From contig CBDBUW010000015.1 in assembly GCA_965212195.1 (NCBI GenBank), positions 186,001 through 250,000 on the forward strand: DNA of 64,000 nucleotides, in the 5' to 3' direction. The notes beneath the pieces are model-generated. The model made no database searches. It was not told the origin of the DNA and saw nothing but the letters and a program-made list of their open reading frames with translations. The translations under genes were made by a program, and so were the position numbers. Of this stretch, positions 55,484 to 63,291 are shown piece by piece (position 1 is the stretch's first letter; each line of letters opens with the position of its first letter). The stretch is from JAJCYK01 sp965212195 (lineage in GTDB: Bacteria; Bacteroidota; Bacteroidia; Cytophagales; Cyclobacteriaceae).

Positions 55484-56344
55484 ATGCAGGTATTCAAGGA
55501 TATTAATACGCTTCGAGAATTCACTTTTCAACAACGAAAATCCGGACATACCATTGGCCTGGTTCCCACTATGGGTGCTCTGCATCAGGGACATCTGACA
55601 CTCATTGATTACTGTAGTCGCCAAAGCGATGTGATCATTTGCAGCATTTATGTTAACCCTACTCAGTTCAATAATCCCTCCGATCTGACCAACTATCCCA
55701 GGGCTCTTAAAGATGATCTTTTAGCCCTGAAAAACACCGGTTGCCATGCGGCTTTCGTCCCTGACGATATCAGCATGTACCCTCAAGAGCCGCGCACCAC
55801 CGTGGAATTGGGGGCATTAAGTCAAGTCCTGGAAGGGAAACACCGTCCCGGACATTTCAACGGAGTAGGACTGGTAGTTGCGAAACTATTTAACATAGTA
55901 CAACCGGATCACGCTTATTTCGGACAAAAGGACTGGCAACAAGTTGTGATCATCAAACAGTTGGTGCAGGATCTAAGTTTTCCCATTGAAATCCGTGAGG
56001 TACCTATCGTGCGTGAATCCGATGGATTGGCTATGAGCTCACGTAATCGCCGGTTAACCGACCAGCAAAGAAGATTAGCTCCCCAACTATACCAGGCAAT
56101 AAGCGCCGTTCGAGAATATCTTCATGCCGGAGGTTCAATTGAGGAGTCCTATCACAAGGGACTTGATCAACTCCAGGGCTTTCCTGAGATCAGTGTGGAG
56201 TATCTTGAGGTGGTTGATGCGGAAACCCTTAATACTCCCCGCCAACCATTGGGTAATCACACGCTCTCAGTTTGTATTGCCGCCCACCTTGGAGAGATCC
56301 GCTTAATTGATAACGTTAAGGTTTTTTCTCCCGAACATGTCTGA
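55484..56344 (+). CDS. panC: Pantoate--beta-alanine ligase
   Basis: PanC joins pantoate and beta-alanine with ATP to make pantothenate, the coenzyme A precursor. The 286-residue protein has PTMGALHQGH at 28-37 (HxGH motif), VNPTQFNNPSDL, FGQKDWQQ and the KMSKS-type GLAMSSRNRRL. Its 3' end overlaps the flippase-like gene by eight bases. In many relatives panD (aspartate decarboxylase, the source of beta-alanine) lies directly after panC; it is absent here. Confidence 0.96.
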   Translation: MQVFKDINTLREFTFQQRKSGHTIGLVPTMGALHQGHLTLIDYCSRQSDVIICSIYVNPTQFNNPSDLTNYPRALKDDLLALKNTGCHAAFVPDDISMYPQEPRTTVELGALSQVLEGKHRPGHFNGVGLVVAKLFNIVQPDHAYFGQKDWQQVVIIKQLVQDLSFPIEIREVPIVRESDGLAMSSRNRRLTDQQRRLAPQLYQAISAVREYLHAGGSIEESYHKGLDQLQGFPEISVEYLEVVDAETLNTPRQPLGNHTLSVCIAAHLGEIRLIDNVKVFSPEHV

Positions 56345-57353
56345 TCCCAAGCCTAAATCTAGTTACTTAAAAGGTGCTTTGCAGTTCCTGGTTTCATTTG
56401 GGATCGCATTTGGCATATTCTGGTACCTCTACGGTGGAAATTTACCGGCTACTATACAACGTCTCTCCGAAGTGGATTACCGTTGGCTTTCACTTTCCAT
56501 CTTACTGGGCATATGCGGTCATTGGCTTCGGTCGTATCGCTGGAAGTTACTTTTAATCCCTACCGGCCATAATCCATCCAACTGGCGGGCTCTTATGGCC
56601 CTATTTCTGGGATACTTGGCCAATTTGGCGTTGCCTAGACTGGGAGAGGTTACCCGTTGTCTTTCCCTGCGTAGAACAGACAAGATACCCGTGACCATCT
56701 CCTTCGGCACGGTGGTTACAGAACGCCTTTTGGACGTAATTTGCTTAGCGGTAATCACCATAGCTGCCATATTCATAGAATTTGAAAAGCTCAGTGAATT
56801 CTTTGGAAAATTATTCAGGGAAAAGCTTAGTGGAATTGAGCACTTAATATTCCCATTGCTGTTGGGATCAATTGGTTTATTGGTTTTACTGATTTTGATC
56901 TGGTGGCGATTCAAAGATCAAATTAGAAAAACGTTCTGGTGGAACAAGCTGCGTTCAGGCTTACGGGAACTTTGGAACGGACTCACCAGCATACTAAGAG
57001 TAAAGCAAAAGTGGCAATTATGGGGAAGCACCCTCTTGATCTGGGTGGTGTATTTTTTAATGAGTTATGTAGTTTTCTTTGCACTGGATGCTACCTCTGG
57101 GCTGAATTGGCAGGCCGCTTTGTCCATGCTGGTGATGGGGGGGGTGGCCATGAGCGCACCTGTTCAGGGTGGACTAGGGGCATATCACTACCTGGTAAGC
57201 GCGTTATTGATTTACTATGGTGTGGCTAGGAATGACGGCCTATTCTTTGCTTTCATATTGCACACTTCTCAAACCCTCCTGGTGATCATAAGCGGGCTGG
57301 TATCCTTAGTGCTGGTATTCGGGATCAAAAAATCTGCAGTTAAAACCCCCTGA
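56337..57353 (+). CDS. Flippase-like membrane protein (UPF0104 / LPG synthase membrane-region family)
   Basis: This 338-residue inner-membrane protein has about eight hydrophobic segments. Family features include HWLRSYRWKLLL (about 63-74), FLGYLANLALPRLGEVTRCL (about 90-109) and, near the end, APVQGGLGAYHYL. I start it at the ATG 56337, inside the end of panC, rather than 56307. The substrate is unknown but is likely lipid-linked. It is more typical of the family than its paralogue at 16783-17865. Confidence 0.87.
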   Translation: MSDPKPKSSYLKGALQFLVSFGIAFGIFWYLYGGNLPATIQRLSEVDYRWLSLSILLGICGHWLRSYRWKLLLIPTGHNPSNWRALMALFLGYLANLALPRLGEVTRCLSLRRTDKIPVTISFGTVVTERLLDVICLAVITIAAIFIEFEKLSEFFGKLFREKLSGIEHLIFPLLLGSIGLLVLLILIWWRFKDQIRKTFWWNKLRSGLRELWNGLTSILRVKQKWQLWGSTLLIWVVYFLMSYVVFFALDATSGLNWQAALSMLVMGGVAMSAPVQGGLGAYHYLVSALLIYYGVARNDGLFFAFILHTSQTLLVIISGLVSLVLVFGIKKSAVKTP

Positions 57354-57382
57354 TCGCCATCCTAGTTGTGAAATATATTTAA

Positions 57383-57390
57383 TAAATTTG
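57383..57390 (+). promoter_or_regulatory. Promoter -7 element for the zinc peptidase / acyl-CoA dehydrogenase genes
   Basis: TAAATTTG is an exact TAnnTTTG match 44 bases before the ATG at 57435. There is no TTG at the right -33 distance. Confidence 0.5.
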
Positions 57391-57434
57391 CGGTTTCTAT
57401 ATAATTGATATCGAATAAAATACGCATATAATTA

Positions 57435-58112
57435 ATGGCTATAATTTGGATAATATTTGGGGTTTCATCACTAATCAGCTTATTGATAAGCAATCAACTA
57501 AAGAGCAGGTTCAGAAAGTATTCTCAAACCCCCTTAAGGTCTAATCTAAGCGGAAAAGAGATCGCGGAGCGCATGCTAGCCGACAACGGCATTCATGACG
57601 TAAAGGTAACTTCCACCAGAGGACAACTGACCGATCATTATAATCCCCTCAATAAAACTGTGAATCTCAGTGAGGTAGTATACAGCGCCCGCAATGCAGC
57701 GGCTGCGGCGGTGGCAGCACATGAATGTGGTCACGCTGTTCAACACGCTACCGCATACCGCTGGCTCACAATGCGTAGTCGACTGGTGCCGGTGGTGAGT
57801 TCCACCAGCCGCTGGATCCATTTGGTTTTACTGGGCGGTATCGTATTGGTCCAATCCTTTCCTTACTTACTGCTGTTCGGCATTCTGCTTTTTGCATGCA
57901 CCACCCTGTTCAGCTTTATTACTTTGCCCGTAGAATACGATGCCAGTCGAAGGGCATTGGCTTGGATCGATCAAAACGGAATTGTCACCTCCCAGGAACA
58001 TTCTATGGCTAAGGACGCCTTAAAATGGGCCGCCCGAACATACGTGGTTGCAGCATTGGCCTCACTGGCCACACTTCTGTATTATGTCTCAATATTTTTA
58101 AGAAGAAGATAA
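57435..58112 (+). CDS. Membrane zinc metallopeptidase (YugP family)
   Basis: This 225-residue protein has an N-terminal membrane helix, the zinc motif HECGH at 96-100 followed by AVQHA, two central hydrophobic segments (about 125-165), and a C-terminal helix. It is a member of the neutral zinc metallopeptidase family Zn_peptidase_2 (YugP). The substrate is unknown; such enzymes sit in the cytoplasmic membrane. It lies four bases upstream of the acyl-CoA dehydrogenase gene, so the two are probably cotranscribed. Confidence 0.9.
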   Translation: MAIIWIIFGVSSLISLLISNQLKSRFRKYSQTPLRSNLSGKEIAERMLADNGIHDVKVTSTRGQLTDHYNPLNKTVNLSEVVYSARNAAAAAVAAHECGHAVQHATAYRWLTMRSRLVPVVSSTSRWIHLVLLGGIVLVQSFPYLLLFGILLFACTTLFSFITLPVEYDASRRALAWIDQNGIVTSQEHSMAKDALKWAARTYVVAALASLATLLYYVSIFLRRR

Positions 58113-58116
58113 AAGC

Positions 58117-59256
58117 ATGAATTTTGACTTAACCGAGGAACAATTAGCGGTGCAGGAGGCAGCCCGAGAGTTTGCCAGAACAGAACTTTTACCCGGTGTA
58201 ATCGAAAGGGACGACAAACAACAGTTTCCTGCGGAACAGGTCAAGAAAATGGGCGAACTTGGTTTCATGGGTATGATGGTTGATCCGAAATACCACGGAG
58301 GTGGTATGGATACCGTTTCCTACGTACTGGCCATGGAGGAGATATCCAAAATTGATGCCTCTGCTTCGGTGGCCATGTCGGTGAACAATAGTCTGGTTTG
58401 CTGGGGACTGGAAAAGTACGGTTCGGAAGCACAAAAAGAAAAATACTTGAAAAGGCTGGCTACCGGTGAGATCATTGGAGCTTTCTGCCTTTCCGAGCCC
58501 GAAGCGGGTTCCGATGCTACCTCCCAACGCACCACCGCTGAGGACAAAGGCGATCACTATCTGTTAAACGGTACCAAAAACTGGATAACCAATGGCAACA
58601 GCGCATCGGTCTACCTGGTAATGGCCCAAACAGACCTGAAAAAAAGGCATCATGGAATAAATGCCCTGATTGTTGAGAAGGAAATGGAGGGCTTTACCGT
58701 GGGTAAAAAGGAAGATAAACTGGGCATTAGAGGATCCGATACGCATAGTCTTATGTTCACTGATGTTAAAGTTCCCAAAGCCAATCGCATCGGTGAAGAA
58801 GGGTTCGGGTTCAAATTTGCTATGAGCACCCTCAACGGTGGCCGCATCGGAATTGCTTCGCAGGCCTTAGGAATAGCTTCCGGAGCCTATGAACTGGCCT
58901 TACAATACTCCAAGGAACGCAAGGCCTTTGGGGTAGAGATATCCAAACACCAGGCTATACAATTTAAACTGGCGGATATGGCCACCCAAGTAGATGCTGC
59001 CAGATTGCTATGCCTAAAAGCCGCTTACCAGAAAGATCAGGGTATAAATTTCGCACATACCTCTGCCATGGCAAAGTTATATGCCTCCCAGGTGGCCATG
59101 GAGGTTACCGTAGAAGCAGTGCAGATCCATGGAGGCTACGGATACGTAAAAGAGTATCACGTGGAACGACTCATGCGCGATGCAAAAATTACTCAGATTT
59201 ACGAAGGAACTTCTGAAATACAGAAAATTGTAATATCACGGGAACTCCTAAAGTGA
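58117..59256 (+). CDS. Acyl-CoA dehydrogenase
   Basis: This 379-residue FAD enzyme carries out the first step of beta-oxidation. It shows the N-terminal LTEEQLAVQEAAREFAR, the FAD region CLSEPEAGSDA (about 127-137), a second signature QIHGGYGYVKEYHVERLMRD, and catalytic Glu363 in IYEGTSEIQ. These features fit the short-chain (butyryl-CoA) dehydrogenase group; the electron acceptor would be ETF. Length is standard. Confidence 0.95.
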   Translation: MNFDLTEEQLAVQEAAREFARTELLPGVIERDDKQQFPAEQVKKMGELGFMGMMVDPKYHGGGMDTVSYVLAMEEISKIDASASVAMSVNNSLVCWGLEKYGSEAQKEKYLKRLATGEIIGAFCLSEPEAGSDATSQRTTAEDKGDHYLLNGTKNWITNGNSASVYLVMAQTDLKKRHHGINALIVEKEMEGFTVGKKEDKLGIRGSDTHSLMFTDVKVPKANRIGEEGFGFKFAMSTLNGGRIGIASQALGIASGAYELALQYSKERKAFGVEISKHQAIQFKLADMATQVDAARLLCLKAAYQKDQGINFAHTSAMAKLYASQVAMEVTVEAVQIHGGYGYVKEYHVERLMRDAKITQIYEGTSEIQKIVISRELLK

Positions 59257-59327
59257 TTTTTAACGTTACCCCTTGGTTTTCATTTAGTATATGCACCAAC
59301 ATCTAATTGTAAAAATTAGCATGACGG

Positions 59328-59358
59328 TTGCATAATTCAAAGATAATTATTAGTTTTG
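59328..59358 (+). promoter_or_regulatory. Promoter for the AraC-type regulator gene
   Basis: TTG (59328-59330), a 20-base spacer, then TAGTTTTG (59351-59358) is an exact Bacteroidota promoter 48 bases before the ATG. It shows that the frameshifted gene still has an intact-looking promoter. Confidence 0.65.
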
Positions 59359-59406
59359 TACAAATATACTTAGCGATAATTATATTTTATACCCAAAACT
59401 TAGCCA

Positions 59407-60325
59407 ATGGAAGATTATAATAAGATAATCGAGTCCTTAAGCGTCAGGTTTATCAAAGCTAATACTATCAAGATTTTGAAACCTGTGACAATTGCAAATT
59501 TCTACGATGTGGAGAATACAGTTGTCATATTAAATAAGGGCTCGATTAGATTCGGAAGCGACGGAGAAAGTGTTAATGAAGGTGAGGTGTTATTTGTGCC
59601 CGGCGGTAAAAGTGTATCCCTTAGTTATGGAACTGGTAGCCACCACGACCTTAACTAACGACGATTTTATCAACAACAAGGAACTTTATTTCCAGTCTTT
59701 GGAGGATTATCAAGGTGTACCGGAAGAAAATTTCAGTTTTATTAATTTTGAAGCTAAGGTTTTCGATTCGGTTAACTTTTTTGCCTCGCTGGATCTGCCC
59801 CCGTTTGTGATATCGGGAAATGAACTCATTGTTTCGTTGGTCAAAGCAGTATTAGAGGAAAACACTTCCAATAAACCGGGAAAAGGAAGAATTGTAAAGA
59901 TTAACACGGATTATATGGTGGTGGAGATCATTCGCCATATTCTGCAGAAGGGATTATTCGTGGAGCAATTGGCCACAAACTCTACCTATTTCAAAGACCC
60001 CAGACTGATTGATATTTTTGGTTATATCAAGCACCATTTAGGTGACGATCTTTCCAATAAGACTTTGGCCGGAGTGGCTAATGTGTCGGAAGATTATGTA
60101 GGGCAGTATTTTAAAATGCTCACTGGTATAAATCCTCAGGATTATATTGAATACCAGCGTATGGAAAAGGCCGTAAACTTATTGCGAACCACCAAAAAGA
60201 GTATTCGCGATATCGGTAAGGAGGTAGGATATAAAGATACTGCCTATTTCTGCCGGCGTTTTAAGATGATGTTCGGTATCCCCGCGGGTAAAATGAGACG
60301 TCGGGAAAGCTTAATGAACGTCTAA
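59407..60325 (+). pseudogene. AraC-family transcriptional regulator interrupted by a +1 frameshift
   Basis: The first frame (59407-59658) encodes a cupin-like start (KILKPVTIANFYDVENTVV, then EGEVLFVPGGKSVSLSYGTGS) and then hits a stop. The second frame takes over from about 59642 with TTTLTNDDFINNKELYF and continues to 60325, ending in an AraC helix-turn-helix pair (SNKTLAGVANVSEDYVGQYFK and RDIGKEVGYKDTAYFCRRFK). Leaving out one C at 59640-59641 joins them into one 305-residue protein. Codons after the break are undamaged, so either the mutation is recent or it is a sequence error. The target genes are unknown. Confidence 0.8.
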
Positions 60326-61090
60326 GGTTTGATTTAAATTATTAATAGCATCAGAAACCTCAATCAATAGATTGGGGTTTCTTTCTATGCCATTTCCCAC
60401 CACCAGCATATCGGCACCAGCCTTCAGACATTCCAGGGCTTTGTCTACCGAATCAATACCTCCCCCTACGATCAAGGGGACCTGAATGGATTTGCTAACG
60501 GAAGCGATCATTTTAGGCCTGATCGGGAACTTAGCACCGCTGCCGGCATCCATGTATATCAACTTTAATCCCAGCATTTCACCCGCCATTGCGGTACATA
60601 CTGCCACTGAGTACTTGTCGGCTGGGATTGGAGTGGTATTACTCATATAGGAAACCGTGGTATGGTTATCGGCGTTGATCAGGATATAGCCCGTAGGAAG
60701 TACTTCCAGATTGCTTCTCTTAATAACTGGAGCGGCAATAACTTGTTGACCAATAAGCAACTCAGGATTTCGACCAGAAATTAGTGATAGAAACAGGATG
60801 GCATCGGCGCTCACATCCACATGCATGTTACTTCCTGGAAACAATATTACCGGCAATTGGCTGTGATCTTTAATCAATTGGATAACCTGATGCATATTGG
60901 TCCCAGTAAGTAAGCTCCCTCCCACCAGAAAGAAATCGACTTTGTTCTCTACCGCAATATTTACCAACTTCACCAGGTTTCCGGTATCACTTACCTTATC
61001 GGGATCGATCAATACTGCAAATGACTTGCGATTATCTTCCCGTCGCTGGTATAATGTATCAAGAATGGACTTAGTCATCCCGTTTTTCAT
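60311..61090 (-). CDS. Geranylgeranylglyceryl/heptaprenylglyceryl phosphate synthase family protein
   Basis: This 259-residue TIM-barrel protein of the GGGPS/PcrB family couples a prenyl diphosphate to sn-glycerol 1-phosphate. Motifs are FAVLIDPDKV (about 24-33), FFLVGGSLLTGTNMHQV, VILFPGSNMHVDVSADAILFLSLISGRNPE, YMDAGSGA and VGGGIDSVDKALECLKAGADMLVVGNGIE, all as in bacterial members. Flavobacterial enzymes are reported to use geranylgeranyl diphosphate. An ATG at 61078 is an alternative start; both overlap the gene upstream. Confidence 0.92.
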   Translation of the reverse strand: MKNGMTKSILDTLYQRREDNRKSFAVLIDPDKVSDTGNLVKLVNIAVENKVDFFLVGGSLLTGTNMHQVIQLIKDHSQLPVILFPGSNMHVDVSADAILFLSLISGRNPELLIGQQVIAAPVIKRSNLEVLPTGYILINADNHTTVSYMSNTTPIPADKYSVAVCTAMAGEMLGLKLIYMDAGSGAKFPIRPKMIASVSKSIQVPLIVGGGIDSVDKALECLKAGADMLVVGNGIERNPNLLIEVSDAINNLNQTLDVH

Positions 61091-61430
61091 TTAAAAAATC
61101 CTTTAACTTTCTGAGCGCTATGGCCAATAAAAATAAGGCTATTTGCTCTTTTATTTTAGCAACTATCACAGAAGATTCTTTAGTGCGTACCATCGCATGA
61201 GCCGGCGGCTCAATTTGAACCTCCTCATCTTCAGAACCCCGTATCAGCTTATATACTTTATAGGCCGCATATAACGAGCCCCCGATGACCAGAAAACTTT
61301 TACCCCAACGTTCCAGATCAAATTTTAGATCTTTGATGTCTGAAGTTAGCGCCGACCTGTATTGTGAAGACTTCTCATACAGTTCAAGCTTCTTTTCGGA
61401 AATTGCTTTACTCCTCTGTTGTGCCTTCAT
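61071..61430 (-). CDS. Small membrane-associated protein of unknown function
   Basis: This protein has 119 residues if started at the ATG 61430. A charged helical N-terminus (KAISEKKLELYEKSSQYRSAL) is followed by one hydrophobic segment (SFLVIGGSLYAAYKVYKLI, about 44-62), an acidic patch, then a second hydrophobic stretch (EQIALFLLAIAL). I recognise no family; it resembles small membrane-stress proteins. It overlaps the holin-like gene upstream and the GGGPS gene downstream, so the three genes form a tight unit. Confidence 0.7.
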   Translation of the reverse strand: MKAQQRSKAISEKKLELYEKSSQYRSALTSDIKDLKFDLERWGKSFLVIGGSLYAAYKVYKLIRGSEDEEVQIEPPAHAMVRTKESSVIVAKIKEQIALFLLAIALRKLKDFLNEKRDD

Positions 61431-61791
61431 CGTCCTTATTTGTTGTATCCAACATTCTATCTGTAAAATAACCAATAACCTGATGATACCATGCCGAACG
61501 TTTTAACAACAACATGATCATCCACAGCAGGAAAAACACCCCACCCAGAGCAGCATATCCCAAATATTCGCTTTGCCATCGAACATTGAGGTAGTTACCC
61601 ACAGCCACACTAAGAAATAAGAAGAATAGTGCTATTAATATGATAATGACAAGCGATGAAACCAGCTTGGCTATTATCCTAACCAATTCTTCTTTTAGTT
61701 CCAGCTTCAATATTTCGGATTTTGTTTCAAGAAATCCGATCAAATGTTCAATAAGATCTTCAAATCTGGAAGCATTCTTGGGATCAGTCAC
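61408..61791 (-). CDS. Holin-like / YqjE-type small membrane protein
   Basis: This 127-residue protein has an amphipathic N-terminal helix (FEDLIEHLIGFLETKSEILKL) and two hydrophobic helices (about 38-65 and 75-95). The pattern is that of the phage_holin_3_6 (YqjE/Actinobacterial holin) group, which in chromosomes is usually not phage-related. It is the first gene of a three-gene unit with the small membrane protein and the GGGPS gene. The role is not known. Confidence 0.78.
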   Translation of the reverse strand: MTDPKNASRFEDLIEHLIGFLETKSEILKLELKEELVRIIAKLVSSLVIIILIALFFLFLSVAVGNYLNVRWQSEYLGYAALGGVFFLLWMIMLLLKRSAWYHQVIGYFTDRMLDTTNKDDEGTTEE

Positions 61792-61879
61792 AATGAAAGC
61801 GATTTTTGACCATTGTTAAAGTTAGAAATATATCTCGGAAATTAGCAATAATCAAGAGTAGCGATTATTCGGAACTGGT

Positions 61880-63103
61880 TTAGAAAGCTAGTTCAAACTG
61901 CAGGCGGAACTGCAGAAAATCAGATCCCCCGGGCCTTTCTGTTATGGCAATATCGGATTGTATCTTCAAGTTATGTTCCACAATATACCTGGACAACCCA
62001 ATGACATACTCCATACGCTCGCTAATACTGGAAAAGGTTTCTGAATCCGGTTTTATTTTGGTGTATCTCCCCGCCAGTTCAAAATTACTGGGGAACAAAT
62101 AGCCTGCTTGAATCACAAACCCGTGGCCGGTGCCATATTTTAGGTCGCCTGACTCCGTACCCACTATAATGTCTTCTCCGGCGGTTTTATAGGCATATTC
62201 AGATTGAATGGACCACCCTTTGTACTTAAATATGGCGTCAACAAATACTGCGGTGAGATCATTGGTTATTTGAGTCATAGTACTGTCAATGGTAAATGTC
62301 CCCAGCTGACCTCTGGTCTTGCCGGCATCGTCATTGAAATCGTAGGTTACTCCAATAGCCAGTTTTGGCTCAGATTCACGTTTTAGATCGGATGAAAAGT
62401 AATCACCTTTGCTGGCAAACTCACCAAAAGGAAGGTATTCCAAACGCAAGGTATAATCGTACCCGCCAATATTGGAAGTAACGATATCCCGGCCCTCACC
62501 CATGGAAATGGAAGCTATTTCTTTCAAAACACCCCTACTGCCCACACGGTCCTTATGTCTGAGTTGAATGCCTATATCACGGTCGATATTGAACCTAGAG
62601 TTCACTAAACTGCGGTCTACGAACTGCAGCTTTTGTGAAGAAATAACCCGTTCACGATTGCCTGGCAGTTTGGTTTGACCGACCCACAATGCCCAGTCTG
62701 CGTGAAATTTCCATTTCAGAACCGCGTCCAATATTATTCTTGAGGTTAGCCCCGACTGGACGTTCTGCCCACCGCCGGTGTCGCGGTTGGACAATCCAAG
62801 CTCAATCTTGTACACCAGTTTTGGGGAAAAGGCAAAGCCGTCAAATTTAAGGCGGGCTCTCCTTATGAGGAACTGATCACTCCAATTGTCAGAATCGAAA
62901 TTTAAAACCCCGGCATACAGGGTTTGAAATCGTACCCCAAGTTTTAGCGTGAAACTAGAATCAGCCGCCATCACATTGAGTCCTTTGCCGAAAGATTCAT
63001 AGGAAACATTTTGCGAGGCCAAGGGCAAATTTCCCAGGAGTATAACCAACAAAACCTTGCTGAAAAACAAGCAAGGCTTAAAATACCGGGTAGAATTGGA
63101 CAT
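61880..63103 (-). CDS. Phosphate-selective porin (OprO/OprP family)
   Basis: This 407-residue outer-membrane protein has a signal peptide (SKVLLVILLGNLPLASQ). The mature start FTLKLGVRFQTLYAG and QFLIRRARLKFDGFAFSPKLVYKIELGL match the OprO/P porin family, and the alternating strands end LQFRLQFELAF with the usual terminal Phe. OprP-type porins bind phosphate or polyphosphate; in Bacteroidota this specificity is often only assumed. It is divergent from the Na/Pi cotransporter gene 188 bases away, which supports a phosphate role. Confidence 0.88.
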   Translation of the reverse strand: MSNSTRYFKPCLFFSKVLLVILLGNLPLASQNVSYESFGKGLNVMAADSSFTLKLGVRFQTLYAGVLNFDSDNWSDQFLIRRARLKFDGFAFSPKLVYKIELGLSNRDTGGGQNVQSGLTSRIILDAVLKWKFHADWALWVGQTKLPGNRERVISSQKLQFVDRSLVNSRFNIDRDIGIQLRHKDRVGSRGVLKEIASISMGEGRDIVTSNIGGYDYTLRLEYLPFGEFASKGDYFSSDLKRESEPKLAIGVTYDFNDDAGKTRGQLGTFTIDSTMTQITNDLTAVFVDAIFKYKGWSIQSEYAYKTAGEDIIVGTESGDLKYGTGHGFVIQAGYLFPSNFELAGRYTKIKPDSETFSSISERMEYVIGLSRYIVEHNLKIQSDIAITERPGGSDFLQFRLQFELAF

Positions 63104-63291
63104 ATTTATACTACTTATTTCGGGCGCAAATAAAGGTTTGAAAAATTTATTTTCCTAGGGCATTTACACAATTCTTGACTAATTTTTGTCATACCGATTT
63201 GTTAACATTTAGGTAATATCTTCTTCAATTTCTTTCCCTACATTTGCAGGTTGAATCACCTCTTGTTGATCGAACTTAACTACCCTTTTCT
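63104..63291. promoter_or_regulatory. Divergent regulatory region between the porin and Na/Pi transporter genes
   Basis: This A/T-rich region holds an exact -7 element TACATTTG at 63239-63246 for the transporter gene. A TTTGTCATA (63185-63193) near GTTAACA (63201-63207) could be an operator. It does not match the E. coli Pho box spacing, so a PhoB site is only a guess. Confidence 0.4.

Noticed and set aside
59570..60325. A separate regulator starting at 59570
   Set aside because: Its first 24 residues are the out-of-frame shadow of the cupin-like part; homology resumes only after 59642, so it is the second half of the broken AraC gene.
61408..61791. Sign of a prophage from the holin-like gene
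   Set aside because: No other phage gene is nearby and this small membrane family is common in chromosomes; the flanking genes are housekeeping.
63186..63205. Pho box upstream of the Na/Pi transporter
   Set aside because: The two TTGT-type half sites are 13 bases apart instead of 11 and match only loosely.
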